From Chromatiales bacterium (lineage in GTDB: Bacteria > Pseudomonadota > Gammaproteobacteria > SZUA-152), in NCBI GenBank assembly GCA_026982555.1, contig JALSGT010000141.1, positions 1-44,415 on the forward strand: a DNA stretch of 44,415 bases, given 5' to 3'. This document shows, one piece after another, positions 9,224 to 18,448 of the stretch. The notes beneath the pieces are model-generated. The model was not told the origin of the DNA. It searched no databases and saw only the letters and a list, made by a program, of their open reading frames with translations. How positions within the stretch are numbered: position 1 is the stretch's first letter; every line of letters starts with the position of its first letter. The translations under genes and the position numbers were made by a program.

Positions 9224-10069
9224 GTGTTATCAGCCCTTAAAAAACGTATTGCCCGCTGGACAAAATGTGAGCCTTCGCAGGTGACGCGACAGCGTCTGCG
9301 AGCCTGGTTTACTCATTTGCCCGGGCGCTGGTTGCAGGCGGAGGAGCGTGCGCAGTTGCGGACGATTTTGCCGACGCTGTTTGGTTATCACCTGTTGCAA
9401 TTGGGCGATGTGTATTCCAAAGACTGCCTGACCAGTACACGTATTCCGCATTGCATGGTGCTGGATGAGTGGTTGCAAGACACGCCGCCTGCTGGTGAGT
9501 GTGCGCGTAATGAAATTCGTGGTTCTCTGGAATGGTTACCCGTTGCCACAGACTCTCTGGATACTGTGGTTATGCCGCATACGCTGGAATTCACCAATGA
9601 TCCGCATCAGGTTTTACGTGAGGTGGATCGTGTTCTGATTCCTGAAGGTCATGTGGTGATTCTTGCGTTTAATCCCTGGAGTTTGTGGATGATTTGGCGC
9701 GTGGTTTTGTGTTGGCGTGGCAAGCCACCCTGGTGTGGTCGTTTTATCAGTCAGTCACGCTTGAAGGACTGGTTGCAATTGCTGGGCTTCGACATTGTTG
9801 ATGCGCGGCGGTATTTTTTTCGACCACCATTGAGTCACAAAGGGGTGATGCGGCGATTACGGTTTCTGGATCGTATTGGCCGACGCTGGGTACCGTTTTT
9901 TGGTGCCGGCTATGTGGTGGTGGCGCGTAAACGAGTGGCGACGCTAACCCCCATCAAACCACGCTGGCGGCCTGCGCGCCGGCACATTGCGCCGGCAGGA
10001 CTGGCGGGTAATTCACGTACACTGGGTAAACAGCCTGTTGTTGAGAGAGAAACTATCGATTATGAGTAA
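9224..10069 (+). CDS. Class I SAM-dependent methyltransferase family protein
   Basis: This 281-residue cytoplasmic protein has the fold signs of a class I methyltransferase: a helical N-terminus ([17 protein letters not shown]), a strand-loop region [11 protein letters not shown] where motif I normally lies, [36 protein letters not shown] (motifs II-IV, with the post-motif line of methyltransferase domain 11), and a C-terminal [17 protein letters not shown]. The usual acidic strand end plus GxGxG of motif I is replaced by LGDVYSK, a feature I associate with this family. The substrate is unknown. The start is a GTG without an obvious ribosome site. The last codons overlap the rnhA start by 8 bases, indicating coupled translation. 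The same methyltransferase-rnhA-dnaQ order occurs in Pseudomonas. Confidence 0.8.
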   Translation: MLSALKKRIARWTKCEPSQVTRQRLRAWFTHLPGRWLQAEERAQLRTILPTLFGYHLLQLGDVYSKDCLTSTRIPHCMVLDEWLQDTPPAGECARNEIRGSLEWLPVATDSLDTVVMPHTLEFTNDPHQVLREVDRVLIPEGHVVILAFNPWSLWMIWRVVLCWRGKPPWCGRFISQSRLKDWLQLLGFDIVDARRYFFRPPLSHKGVMRRLRFLDRIGRRWVPFFGAGYVVVARKRVATLTPIKPRWRPARRHIAPAGLAGNSRTLGKQPVVERETIDYE

Positions 10070-10499
10070 ACAAGCCGTAGAAATTTTTAGTGATGGTGCC
10101 TGTCGAGGGAACCCTGGTCCGGGTGGCTGGGGAGTGGTGCTGCGTTTTAACGGCAGTGAAAAAGAACTGTATGGTGGTGAGGCGGAAACCACTAATAATC
10201 GTATGGAGCTGATGGCGGCTATTAGTGGTTTGGAAAGTTTGAAAAAGCCCTGCAATGTGGTACTGACGACAGATTCACAATATGTAATGAAAGGTGCGAC
10301 AGAATGGATGAAGGGCTGGAAACGTAAAGGCTGGATGACGGCGGCCAAAAAGCCAGTGAAAAATGTGGATTTGTGGCAGCGTCTGGAAAGTGCGCTGCAA
10401 CCGCACGACGTAAAATGGTGCTGGGTGCGTGGTCATACCGGGCATCCGGAAAATGAACGTGCCGATGCGCTGGCGAATCGGGGTGTGGATGAGTTGTAG
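10062..10499 (+). CDS. rnhA: Ribonuclease HI
   Basis: RNase HI cuts the RNA strand of RNA-DNA hybrids, removing R-loops and primers. The 145-residue product opens [24 protein letters not shown] and holds the four acidic catalytic positions of the family: Asp in FSDGAC, Glu in NNRMELMAA, Asp in TTDSQYV and Asp in ENERADALA, along with the active-site His of RGHTGH. The ATG at 10062 follows GAGAGA and overlaps the end of the methyltransferase gene. A longer frame upstream has no family support. Confidence 0.97.
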   Translation: MSKQAVEIFSDGACRGNPGPGGWGVVLRFNGSEKELYGGEAETTNNRMELMAAISGLESLKKPCNVVLTTDSQYVMKGATEWMKGWKRKGWMTAAKKPVKNVDLWQRLESALQPHDVKWCWVRGHTGHPENERADALANRGVDEL

Positions 10500-10565
10500 T
10501 ATCACTGTTCAGTTTGTTAGCGTTTAATTCACATTTTAGCCAAAAATAGAGAGCCATAAAAAACC

Positions 10566-11279
10566 ATGCGTCAAATTGTTCTGGATACAGAAACCACTGG
10601 CCTGGAGCCTGCACAAGGCCACCGCATTATTGAAATCGGTTGTGTGGAAATTATTGATCGTCGCCTGACCGGCAATCACTATCACCAGTATTTGCAGCCG
10701 GATCGTGAAATCGATGAGGGTGCCATCGAGGTGCATGGCATCAGTAATGAATTTTTGCAGGACAAACCCCGTTTTGCTGATGTGGTGAGCGATTTTATGG
10801 ATTTTGTGCGCGGGGCAGAACTGGTGATCCATAACGCGCCTTTCGATGTCGGTTTTTTAAATAATGAATTGAAACTGCTGGATTGGTCCGATGGAAACAT
10901 AGAAACAAATTGTACCGTGCTGGACACGCTGGCCCTGGCGCGCAAGATGCACCCAGGACAAAAAAACAATCTGGATGCTTTATGTAAGCGCTACGAAGTG
11001 AAGAATGCGCACCGCGAGTTACACGGTGCATTGTTGGATGCAGAAATTCTTGCCGACGTTTATTTGCTAATGACGGGCGGGCAGACTGATTTGTTGCTGG
11101 CCGGGCAGAACAATGAGTCGCAATCCAACGCAGGTGAAATACGTCGGTTATCAGGTGAGCGACCACGTTTGCGCGTAATACAGGCTAGCAAGGTGGAAAC
11201 GGCGGCACATGAGGCGCGGTTACAAGGCATCAGTCAATCCAGCGGTGGTGCGTGTTTGTGGCAACAGGAAAAAAATTAA
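10566..11279 (+). CDS. dnaQ: DNA polymerase III epsilon subunit (3'-5' proofreading exonuclease)
   Basis: DnaQ is the proofreading exonuclease of the replicative polymerase core. The 237-residue product has the DEDDh active site: LDTETTGLEP (Asp7, Glu9), HNAPFDVGFLN (Asp) and HRELHGALLDAEILADVY (His and Asp). A C-terminal tail after about residue 185, including RLRVIQAS, corresponds to the segment that binds the polymerase alpha subunit. It lies 66 bases after rnhA on the same strand, whereas in E. coli the two genes are divergent. Its stop is 10 bases from the end of the convergent GGDEF-EAL gene. Confidence 0.96.
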   Translation: MRQIVLDTETTGLEPAQGHRIIEIGCVEIIDRRLTGNHYHQYLQPDREIDEGAIEVHGISNEFLQDKPRFADVVSDFMDFVRGAELVIHNAPFDVGFLNNELKLLDWSDGNIETNCTVLDTLALARKMHPGQKNNLDALCKRYEVKNAHRELHGALLDAEILADVYLLMTGGQTDLLLAGQNNESQSNAGEIRRLSGERPRLRVIQASKVETAAHEARLQGISQSSGGACLWQQEKN

Positions 11280-11289
11280 ACAAAGTTTT

Positions 11290-13644
11290 TCAGCTTACGG
11301 CTTTAATGTGGTTCAGACCCCAGTCGGACTCATATATCCATGTTTTGAAACTGACTGCCGGGCACGGGCGGCACATGTGATACCCCTGTCCCAGGTTGCA
11401 GCCCAGTTCGGCCAGTTTGTCCCAGGCATCCTGGCTTTCAATACCTTCGGCGACAACTTTCATACCCATGTTATGAGCAAGGTCGATGGTGGAGCGAACA
11501 ATCACGGCATCGGATGCATCCGTCAGCATATCGATCACAAAAGATTTGTCGATTTTAATTTCATCGACGGGAAAACGCTTCAAATAGGCTAACGAGGAAT
11601 AGCCGGTGCCAAAATCATCAACAGATAAGCGTACCCCCATGGTATTAAGCTGGGAAAGTGTGTTCAATGCGCGATTGGCATCAGACATGATGGCGGTTTC
11701 GGTCAGTTCCAGGGTTAACCACTGCGGCTCTATTTTTGCGTCAGCAAGGGCATGATGCACCGTATCGATCAAATCGATATCGTTCAGACTGTATGCAGAG
11801 AGATTGACTGAAACACCAATATTGATGTTGTCTGCATGCCATGCGGCGCATTGTGTCAGAGCCTGTTCAAGTACCCATTCGGTCAAAATTTGTATTAAGC
11901 CGGTTTGTTCGGCGAGGGGGATGAATTTTTCGGGAGAGATAAAACCGTACTTGTTATGTGCCCAGCGGATCAATGCTTCAGCACCCGTAATATGGCCATG
12001 CTGGAGATCGATTTTAGGCTGGTAATACAATTCAAAATTTCTATTTTCAACGGCTTGCCGTAATTCGGATTCCATAGTGAGTTCAAACAGATTCTCACTG
12101 CTCATGCTTTTGTCGTAAAACGCATAACCCAGGCCTTTACGTTTGGCGTGGTACATTGCCACATCGGCATGCTGCATGAGCAGTGTGGTTTTATCACCGT
12201 CACGCGGGCAGCGCACCAGGCCGATACTGATACCAATGGACAGGTTGTGTCCCTCTACGGCAATGGGTTTGTTGAGTGCGTTGACAATTTTTTCTGCCAC
12301 TATAGTGACGCTTTCATCATGATCAATAGCGGGAAGCAATGCTGCAAATTCATCACCACCCAGGCGGGCAACGGTGTCTGATTCACGGAGTATCGTTTGC
12401 AGACGTTCGCCCACGGTTTTTAACAAGCGGTCTCCGATGTGATGGCCCAAGGTGTCATTGATGTTTTTGAAACGATTGAGATCCATCATCATCAGGGCGA
12501 ACTGTGTTTTGTAGCGCGATGTGGTCATTGTGATTTGTTCAAGCCGGTCATAAAACAGGACACGGTTTGGCATGCCGGTCAGCGCATCAGTAAAGGCCAT
12601 ATTTTCCAGAGTACGATACAGGGTGCTGAGTTCACTGCTCATATTGTTAAAATCAGTGGCCAGCTCGACAATTTCAGTATTGCCACTGATGACCACTTTT
12701 GTACCTAATTGGGACTTGTCTTTCTGTACTCGTCGCAGATGATTGGTCAGAGTACGGAGAGGGCTCAATGCTGTGTGCTGTAACATGAGCAGGGCGATCA
12801 AGGTTGTGCCCAGCATGATGATGGCGGCAATGGAAAAAATGAAATTACGGGTTGTGGAAAGTTGCTTCCTTAGTTCGGCAATATTGGATGCGAAGGTCAA
12901 ATCAAAAAGCTGCTGGTTTTGAGGGGTGAGCAGACTGTATTCTGCCAGCAGGATATTTTTGCTGAGTTTCTTTGGCCAATTTGCAGATTGATAATGTATG
13001 GTTTTATCCGGCCCGGTCAGCTTTAACGGTGTACCCAGGCCACTATCTGCTTTTGCAAAGTTCGGAGTTGGGTCAATGATCAATTGTAAATAACCTTTTA
13101 TTTGCAAACCGCCAACCGGAACGATAGTGGCAAGCACAGGACGCATACCGATACGACAGAGCTCTGAGTCCGGTTTTAAGCGCGCTGTTTTGCTGCGGCT
13201 GGCAATTGTACTTAAGAGTCCAGTGCAAACAGGCTTGTTGTCCGATAGTGCCGGGTCTCCCTTTTTTGAGGCGGAGATCAGCCTGAACTCTTTATCATAG
13301 GTGTACATTTTAATAAGTTTGACGCGACCAAGGGTGACGAAGGCACGATGAAAGTGTTCATCCAGTTGCAGGCTGAGGCGTGTAGAGTCTTTGTTGATAA
13401 CAGTTTGATGAAAGCCAGGGGTTGCTTGTGCGTTGAGACCTAATTCCACACTGTCTTGTGCCAGGTTTTCAGTGATTTCCTGGATTTTAAGTTTTGCCAG
13501 AGAAACGAAAGATTCACGCTGATTATCCAGTGCCAGTCGCTGATAGGCTTCGCCCGTAGCCGCCGCTAACATCATACCCAGCAAGCCCATGATCAGAACA
13601 GTGAGTCCCAGACTGGCACGCATGGATGATTGTAGTTTGGGCAT
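11290..13644 (-). CDS. Membrane-bound GGDEF-EAL protein (cyclic di-GMP cyclase/phosphodiesterase)
   Basis: The 784-residue product is an inner-membrane sensor. One helix lies at about residues 11-30, a periplasmic sensor region of Cache-like size at 31-267, a second helix at 268-290 and a HAMP-like linker at about 291-345. The GGDEF domain (about 346-510) keeps GGDEF at 429-433 and an RxxD inhibitory site (RESD, 420-423) five residues upstream. The EAL domain (about 525-775) keeps EAL at 556-558, SVNLS, LELTET, DDFGTGYSS, KIDKSFV and AEGIES. Both active sites look intact, so it may make or degrade cyclic di-GMP. The gene follows the rhodanese gene by 33 bases and is probably cotranscribed. 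Exopolysaccharide genes nearby make surface-polymer control a reasonable inference. Confidence 0.93.
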   Translation of the reverse strand: MPKLQSSMRASLGLTVLIMGLLGMMLAAATGEAYQRLALDNQRESFVSLAKLKIQEITENLAQDSVELGLNAQATPGFHQTVINKDSTRLSLQLDEHFHRAFVTLGRVKLIKMYTYDKEFRLISASKKGDPALSDNKPVCTGLLSTIASRSKTARLKPDSELCRIGMRPVLATIVPVGGLQIKGYLQLIIDPTPNFAKADSGLGTPLKLTGPDKTIHYQSANWPKKLSKNILLAEYSLLTPQNQQLFDLTFASNIAELRKQLSTTRNFIFSIAAIIMLGTTLIALLMLQHTALSPLRTLTNHLRRVQKDKSQLGTKVVISGNTEIVELATDFNNMSSELSTLYRTLENMAFTDALTGMPNRVLFYDRLEQITMTTSRYKTQFALMMMDLNRFKNINDTLGHHIGDRLLKTVGERLQTILRESDTVARLGGDEFAALLPAIDHDESVTIVAEKIVNALNKPIAVEGHNLSIGISIGLVRCPRDGDKTTLLMQHADVAMYHAKRKGLGYAFYDKSMSSENLFELTMESELRQAVENRNFELYYQPKIDLQHGHITGAEALIRWAHNKYGFISPEKFIPLAEQTGLIQILTEWVLEQALTQCAAWHADNINIGVSVNLSAYSLNDIDLIDTVHHALADAKIEPQWLTLELTETAIMSDANRALNTLSQLNTMGVRLSVDDFGTGYSSLAYLKRFPVDEIKIDKSFVIDMLTDASDAVIVRSTIDLAHNMGMKVVAEGIESQDAWDKLAELGCNLGQGYHMCRPCPAVSFKTWIYESDWGLNHIKAVS

Positions 13645-13677
13645 AATTGATTGGGGTTCTTCGGGTGATTCGGGATT

Positions 13678-14118
13678 TTATTCCTGCAAATAGGGGTAGC
13701 CTTTTTCCAGCCACTCCCCAAAACCGCCACGAAACCAATAGATATTTGAGTAACCACAGTTGAGCGCAATTTTAATGGCTTTGCTGCTGCGGGCGCATTT
13801 AACACCATTGCAATAAAACAGACTGGCAGTCTCTTTTTTATGGATAATTTTGGACAGGGAGTCGCAGGAGGTGTCGGTATCCGGCAAGCTGAGTGAACCT
13901 TCAATAAAACCTTGTATGCGATCCCCCCGGATGCGGGAATCGATAATGACAAGTCCGGGGTTATTTTCCACCAGCTCGATAAATTCTTCGGCGTTTACAT
14001 TAGTGGTGGCATCAATGGATTCTGGTGCGGCAGTTGCCCCAACTTCGCTGAAAAGCATGTTGCCTGTCAGAAACACACACAGTGAAATAACTGTTTTTGG
14101 CGGGATGACGCATGACAT
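13678..14118 (-). CDS. Exported rhodanese-like domain protein
   Basis: The 146-residue product has an N-terminal hydrophobic segment (about residues 8-28, with alanines near 29-31) that looks like a signal peptide, then one rhodanese domain. LVIIDSRI is the CH2A-type motif, and the active loop is CNGVKCARS, where a cysteine could carry the persulfide. The C-terminal IYWFRGGFGEWLEKGYP is typical of single-domain rhodaneses. The start follows GAGG with a seven-base spacer. It is first in a probable operon with the GGDEF-EAL gene. A periplasmic sulfur-transfer or redox role is likely, but the substrate cannot be read from the sequence. Some such proteins instead bind small ligands or metals. Confidence 0.8.
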   Translation of the reverse strand: MSCVIPPKTVISLCVFLTGNMLFSEVGATAAPESIDATTNVNAEEFIELVENNPGLVIIDSRIRGDRIQGFIEGSLSLPDTDTSCDSLSKIIHKKETASLFYCNGVKCARSSKAIKIALNCGYSNIYWFRGGFGEWLEKGYPYLQE

Positions 14119-14287
14119 ATACTGGCCTCAGCTTCCTGTGATGCCCGGTGGAAATAACAAAGCAAGGCACTTGGTCGTGCAATGTGACAGGGCACTACAG
14201 GAAGTAGCGTCAAACAGGGGGAAAACTTTAGAGAATCAGGGAGATGGGGGAAATGAGAACGACGGTGGCCATCAGCCCTGGATGACA

Positions 14288-14309
14288 GGCCCGGTTGAAT
14301 TGCCGGGCC
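14288..14309 (-). terminator. Hairpin downstream of the UDP-glucuronate epimerase gene
   Basis: GGCCCGG (14288-14294) pairs perfectly with CCGGGCC (14303-14309) around an eight-base loop, 21 bases past the end of the sugar-nucleotide operon. The GC-rich stem suits a terminator, but no T-run follows on the minus strand, so it may instead stabilise the 3' end. Confidence 0.4.
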
Positions 14310-14330
14310 ATTTAACGGTGGATTTTAGGC

Positions 14331-15341
14331 TCAAGCCTGCGAATAGTAGGATTTATACCAGTTAACAAAACTGGCTATGCCATCTTCCACAGTGGTATCG
14401 GGTTTGTAATCGACGTCGGTCACCAAGTCTTCCACGTTGGCGTAAGTGTCAGGCACATCACCGGGTTGTAGCGGAAGCATGTTCATTTCCGCCTTTTTGC
14501 CGAGACAGTCCTCCAGCACTTTAATGTAATGCATCAGCTCGACGGGCGAGTTGTTGCCAATGTTGTAAAGGCGATATGGTCCTCCGGCTGTACCGGGATC
14601 AGGTTTGTCACCAGACCAGTCCGCATTGGGCTGGGCAGTATGGTCGAGGGTGCGGATCACACCTTCGACGATATCATCGACATAGGTGAAATCACGGCGG
14701 TGTTTACCGTAATTAAAGACATCAATGGGCTCGCCTGCGAGGATTTTTCTGGTAAACAGAAAGAGTGCCATGTCCGGGCGTCCCCAGGGGCCATAAACGG
14801 TGAAGAAACGCAGACCGGTGGTAGGTAGATCGTAGAGGTGGCTGTAGGTATGTGCCATCAGTTCGTTGGCTTTTTTGGTGGCGGCGTACATGCTCAGTGG
14901 GTGGTCCACATTGTTGTGGATGGAAAAGGGCATGTTGGTGTTGGCACCGTAAACCGAGCTGCTGGAGGCGTACACCAGGTGTTCAACACCATTGTAGCGA
15001 CAGCCTTCGAGGATATTCATGAAACCCACGATGTTGCTTTCCACATAGGAATGCGGGTTTTCCAACGAATAACGGACGCCCGCCTGGGCTGCCAGATTAA
15101 CCACTTTGTCAGGCTTGTGTTTGGTGAACAGAGCCTCCATGGCAGGACGGTCTTCGATATTGATGCGTGCTTCGGTGAAACCAGGGTGATTCTTGATTTT
15201 GGCCAGACGAGCTTCTTTCAGCGTGACATCGTAATAGTCATTGAGATTATCGACACCAATGATTTCTTCGCCGCGTTCCAGCAGGCGTTCCGCCAGACGG
15301 TTACCAATAAAACCGGCAGTACCGGTGATGAGAACTTTCAT
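14331..15341 (-). CDS. UDP-glucuronate 4-epimerase (extended short-chain dehydrogenase)
   Basis: This cytoplasmic enzyme would interconvert UDP-glucuronate and UDP-galacturonate. The 336-residue protein has the NAD loop GTAGFIG at residues 7-13, then [16 protein letters not shown], a signature of the UDP-glucuronate epimerase branch. Further motifs are the SSSSVYG catalytic serine region, the YAATK (Y-x3-K) pair, [16 protein letters not shown] and [11 protein letters not shown]. The start follows AAGG with a seven-base spacer. It is last in a three-gene minus-strand operon after ugd and the TviB-type dehydrogenase, so it can use the UDP-GlcA made by Ugd. An activity on N-acetylated uronates (TviC-like) is possible but fits the N-terminal signature less well. 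Confidence 0.88.
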   Translation of the reverse strand: MKVLITGTAGFIGNRLAERLLERGEEIIGVDNLNDYYDVTLKEARLAKIKNHPGFTEARINIEDRPAMEALFTKHKPDKVVNLAAQAGVRYSLENPHSYVESNIVGFMNILEGCRYNGVEHLVYASSSSVYGANTNMPFSIHNNVDHPLSMYAATKKANELMAHTYSHLYDLPTTGLRFFTVYGPWGRPDMALFLFTRKILAGEPIDVFNYGKHRRDFTYVDDIVEGVIRTLDHTAQPNADWSGDKPDPGTAGGPYRLYNIGNNSPVELMHYIKVLEDCLGKKAEMNMLPLQPGDVPDTYANVEDLVTDVDYKPDTTVEDGIASFVNWYKSYYSQA

Positions 15342-15392
15342 GTTTGGACCTTGTTATTACGCATTATTTTTTATGCTCGCTTGTGGTGGGGC

Positions 15393-16670
15393 TTACAGCC
15401 GGTCATCCACTTTATCGACGGGCAGAATATGTTTGACATCGAACAGTACACAGTCATTTTTGCCCAGGGCACGAATTTCATCGGCAGACATGGCTTTAAA
15501 TTGATCATGTGCCACAGCCAGAATGATGGCATCATATTTTCCCTTCGACAGTGACGAAACAGGCCGGATGCCATATTCGTGTTCCAGGCCATCAGGGTCC
15601 ACCCAGGGATCGTAAACGTCCACGTTGGCGTGGTAGGTCTGTAATTCCTCGATGATATCAATGACGCGAGTGTTGCGTAGATCCGGGCAGTTTTCCTTAA
15701 AGGTAAACCCCATTATCAGGATGTTGGCATCCACCACATGGATACGGTTGCGGGTCATACGTTTTACTACGCGCTCGACGACATGGCTGCCCATGCCGTC
15801 GTTGATGCGGCGACCTGCGAGGATCATTTCTGGCTGGTAGCCAATTTCCTGCGCTTTGTGGGTGAGATAATAAGGATCGACACCGATACAGTGTCCGCCC
15901 ACCAGCCCAGGGCGGAAGGGTAAAAAGTTCCATTTGGTGCCCGCAGCCTCCAGCACTTCAATGGTGTCGATATCCAGTTTGTGGAAGATCAGCGCAAGCT
16001 CGTTGATCAGGGCGATATTGACATCCCGTTGCGTGTTTTCAATGACCTTGGCAGCTTCTGCTACTTTGATGGAGCTGGCCTTGTGGGTACCGGCGGTGAT
16101 AATGCTGGCATATAAGGCATCCACAAAATCAGCCGATTCAGGCGTTGATCCGGAAGTCACTTTAAGTATGGTCGTGACCCGGTGTTCTTTGTCTCCGGGA
16201 TTAATGCGTTCAGGTGAGTAACCTGCAAAAAAGTCCTGGTTGAATGTCAGGCCGGACTCAGCTTCCAGTATGGGTACACAGACCTCTTCGGTGGCACCGG
16301 GGTAAACTGTGGATTCATAGATGACCACGTCGCCCTTGTTAAGCAGCTTGCCGATGGCATGGCTGGCACCGACCAGTGGTGATAAATCCGGGCGTTTGGC
16401 CGAGTCGATAGGCGTGGGAACGGTAACGATGTAGACGTTGCAGTCTGTCAAATCATCCGGGTTGCTCGTGTAGGTGAGTTGGGTGGCGAGTGTGAGTTCA
16501 TCGGCATCCACTTCCAGGGTGCTGTCCTTACCTGCCTGTAATTCGGCCACACGCGGCGCATTGATATCCAGGCCTTTGGTGGGATAGTGCTTACCAAGTT
16601 CAACGGCCAGTGGTAAACCCACGTAGCCCAAACCGATGATACCAATGCGAGTGTCCTTCAAGTCAAACAT
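15393..16670 (-). CDS. tviB: Nucleotide-sugar dehydrogenase of the TviB/WbpO type (UDP-N-acetylhexosamine 6-dehydrogenase)
   Basis: Enzymes of this group oxidise C6 of UDP-GlcNAc or UDP-GalNAc in two NAD-dependent steps, giving the uronic acid for capsule or exopolysaccharide. The product has the Rossmann motif [30 protein letters not shown], the central helix region with [18 protein letters not shown], catalytic Cys in [12 protein letters not shown], and the C-terminal [15 protein letters not shown] chose Met at 16670 ([10 protein letters not shown]) because AAGGA lies seven bases upstream and the length of 425 fits TviB. An in-frame ATG at 16691 has no ribosome site. WecC-like action on UDP-ManNAc cannot be excluded, and is of interest because a wecB gene lies in the same region. 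Confidence 0.88.
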   Translation of the reverse strand: MFDLKDTRIGIIGLGYVGLPLAVELGKHYPTKGLDINAPRVAELQAGKDSTLEVDADELTLATQLTYTSNPDDLTDCNVYIVTVPTPIDSAKRPDLSPLVGASHAIGKLLNKGDVVIYESTVYPGATEEVCVPILEAESGLTFNQDFFAGYSPERINPGDKEHRVTTILKVTSGSTPESADFVDALYASIITAGTHKASSIKVAEAAKVIENTQRDVNIALINELALIFHKLDIDTIEVLEAAGTKWNFLPFRPGLVGGHCIGVDPYYLTHKAQEIGYQPEMILAGRRINDGMGSHVVERVVKRMTRNRIHVVDANILIMGFTFKENCPDLRNTRVIDIIEELQTYHANVDVYDPWVDPDGLEHEYGIRPVSSLSKGKYDAIILAVAHDQFKAMSADEIRALGKNDCVLFDVKHILPVDKVDDRL

Positions 16671-16709
16671 CTGCTCATCCTTATCTTTCATATGTAAAGT
16701 TATTGGCGT

Positions 16710-18050
16710 TTATTGTTGTGTCGTGTTGCATGGTCGGCCAATGCAGTAATAGGTAAAGCCATCGGCACGTAGACGTGCGGGATCGTACAAATTTCGACCA
16801 TCAAAAATAGTGGGTTGGCTAAGCCGGGTTTTGAGTTGTTCAAAATCCGGGCTGCGAAAGGCGCTCCATTCGGTGACCACGGCCAGAGCATCGGCACCGA
16901 CCAGCGCTGCTTCCGGGGAGTCAACCAGTGTCAGATCCGCTCGCGTACCATAGATACGTTTTGCCTCATCCATGGCCTCGGGGTCATAGGCTTGCACTTT
17001 GGCACCGGTTTCCCACAGCGCTTCCATCAGTGTCCGCGAAGGTGCGGCACGCATGTCGTCCGTGTTGGGCTTGAAAGCCAATCCCCAGAGTGCGATGGTT
17101 TTGCCTGACAAATCATTTTTAAAATGTTGGCGGATTTTATTAAACATCACCTGTTTCTGACGGAGATTCACGGCTTCCACTGCGCTCAGTAATTCAGCGT
17201 TGTAGCCGATTTCGTTGGCGGTGCGCTCCAGTGCCTGCACATCTTTTGGAAAACAGGAGCCACCATAGCCACAACCCGGGTAAATAAAGTGGTAGCCGAT
17301 GCGGGGATCAGAGCCAATGCCCAGGCGTACATTTTCGATATCGGCACCCAACAGGTCGGCGAGATTGGACAGCTCGTTCATAAAGGTGATTTTAGTGGCC
17401 AGCATGGCATTGGCTGCATACTTGGTCAGCTCAGCGGAGCGAATGTCCATGCTGACTAAACGATCATGATTGCGATTGAAGGGCGCATAAAGTTCACGTA
17501 ACAGCTCGGTGGTGCGCGGATTATCGGTGCCGATAACGATGCGATCCGGTTTCATGAAGTCGTCCAGTGCTGCTCCTTCCTTGAGAAACTCAGGATTGGA
17601 AACCACATCGAACTCCACATCGACACCGCGTTTGCTTAATGCCGCGTTTACCGTTTCACGGACCTTGTCGGCAGTACCCACAGGCACCGTGGATTTGTCC
17701 ACAATCACCCGGTACTCCGACATATGCTCGCCAATGCTGTTGGCGACGGCCAGTACATATTGCAGATCCGCAGAGCCATCTTCGTCGGGCGGTGTGCCCA
17801 CCGCAATGAACTGAAACAGGCCATGGGCCACGCCCTCGGCGGCATCCGTGGTGAAGCGCAAACGGCCGGATGCGATATTTTTGGCCACCATAGCATCGAG
17901 GCCGGGTTCATAAATGGGGATTTCGCCGCGCAGCAGCATGTCAATTTTAGCGCGGTCGATATCGACACAGAGTACATCGTTGCCGACTTCTGCCAAACAG
18001 GTGCCGGTAACCAGGCCAACATAGCCTGAACCGTAGATGGTGACTTTCAT
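16710..18050 (-). CDS. ugd: UDP-glucose 6-dehydrogenase
   Basis: Ugd oxidises UDP-glucose to UDP-glucuronate using two NAD+. The 446-residue product begins [26 protein letters not shown], the usual N-terminus, and carries [39 protein letters not shown], the catalytic cysteine loop [14 protein letters not shown] and the C-terminal [17 protein letters not shown]. The start is the ATG at 18050, behind GAGGAGA at a rather long spacing. A longer open frame upstream runs through the intergenic region and lacks family support. It is the first gene of the minus-strand sugar-nucleotide operon and is divergent from the exopolysaccharide operon. Two dehydrogenases plus an epimerase point to a uronate-rich polymer. 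Confidence 0.94.
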   Translation of the reverse strand: MKVTIYGSGYVGLVTGTCLAEVGNDVLCVDIDRAKIDMLLRGEIPIYEPGLDAMVAKNIASGRLRFTTDAAEGVAHGLFQFIAVGTPPDEDGSADLQYVLAVANSIGEHMSEYRVIVDKSTVPVGTADKVRETVNAALSKRGVDVEFDVVSNPEFLKEGAALDDFMKPDRIVIGTDNPRTTELLRELYAPFNRNHDRLVSMDIRSAELTKYAANAMLATKITFMNELSNLADLLGADIENVRLGIGSDPRIGYHFIYPGCGYGGSCFPKDVQALERTANEIGYNAELLSAVEAVNLRQKQVMFNKIRQHFKNDLSGKTIALWGLAFKPNTDDMRAAPSRTLMEALWETGAKVQAYDPEAMDEAKRIYGTRADLTLVDSPEAALVGADALAVVTEWSAFRSPDFEQLKTRLSQPTIFDGRNLYDPARLRADGFTYYCIGRPCNTTQQ

Positions 18051-18207
18051 GGACTGACAGGTCTCCTCGGATTGAATTGTTTTATTGTACCGGCTTGTGT
18101 AAGCACGTCTGAGTCTGCAACAGGTAATATTGCCCAATATCAGCAAATTTTCCCGGGTTGTCAGTGATTTGGTTATTTTTGCCGCGAATTTTATACGGGG
18201 CTGGCGC

Positions 18208-18213
18208 ATTATA
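18208..18213 (-). promoter_or_regulatory. Candidate -10 box of the ugd operon
   Basis: A perfect minus-strand TATAAT lies about 160 bases upstream of ugd, and a second similar box (TATAAA) lies near 18190-18195. No clear -35 box accompanies either. The 398-base gap between ugd and the sugar transferase gene must carry promoters in both directions. Confidence 0.35.
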
Positions 18214-18274
18214 CGGTTGTAAATGTTTGAAAAACAGTATTTCCGGAATCATGTTGTCAATCCAATATTACTGA

Positions 18275-18313
18275 TAGTGACTTTCCGCTGGTTAGCATTG
18301 CGGAAAGTCACTA
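18275..18313. repeat. Perfect 14-bp inverted repeat upstream of the exopolysaccharide operon
   Basis: TAGTGACTTTCCGC (18275-18288) and GCGGAAAGTCACTA (18300-18313) are perfect reverse complements around an 11-base spacer. The repeat sits 136 bases before the sugar transferase start and about 225 bases before ugd on the other strand. No T-run follows. It could be a dimeric operator for the divergent promoters or an RNA hairpin in the leader. A loose GG-N10-GC sigma-54-like spacing begins five bases after it (18318-18331), but its -12 part is poor. Confidence 0.6.
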
Positions 18314-18448
18314 GAATGGCTGCCTCGCGGCGCAACTCGATCCAAATATATCGAAATGCTTATAAATGGATGATTTTTGGCGACAGTTTTTGTTATGTGG
18401 CACATTGCTCATCATTACCTGATACTCAAAGAAGGACGTTACCCGTAA

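Noticed and set aside
14838-15554. 238-codon plus-strand open frame across the epimerase and dehydrogenase genes
   Set aside because: It is a shadow of two clear minus-strand enzymes, and its translation resembles no family.
18394-18415. TGGCAC followed by TTGC, resembling a sigma-54 promoter before the sugar transferase gene
   Set aside because: The spacing between the GG and GC is six bases rather than ten, so it cannot be read as a -24/-12 promoter.
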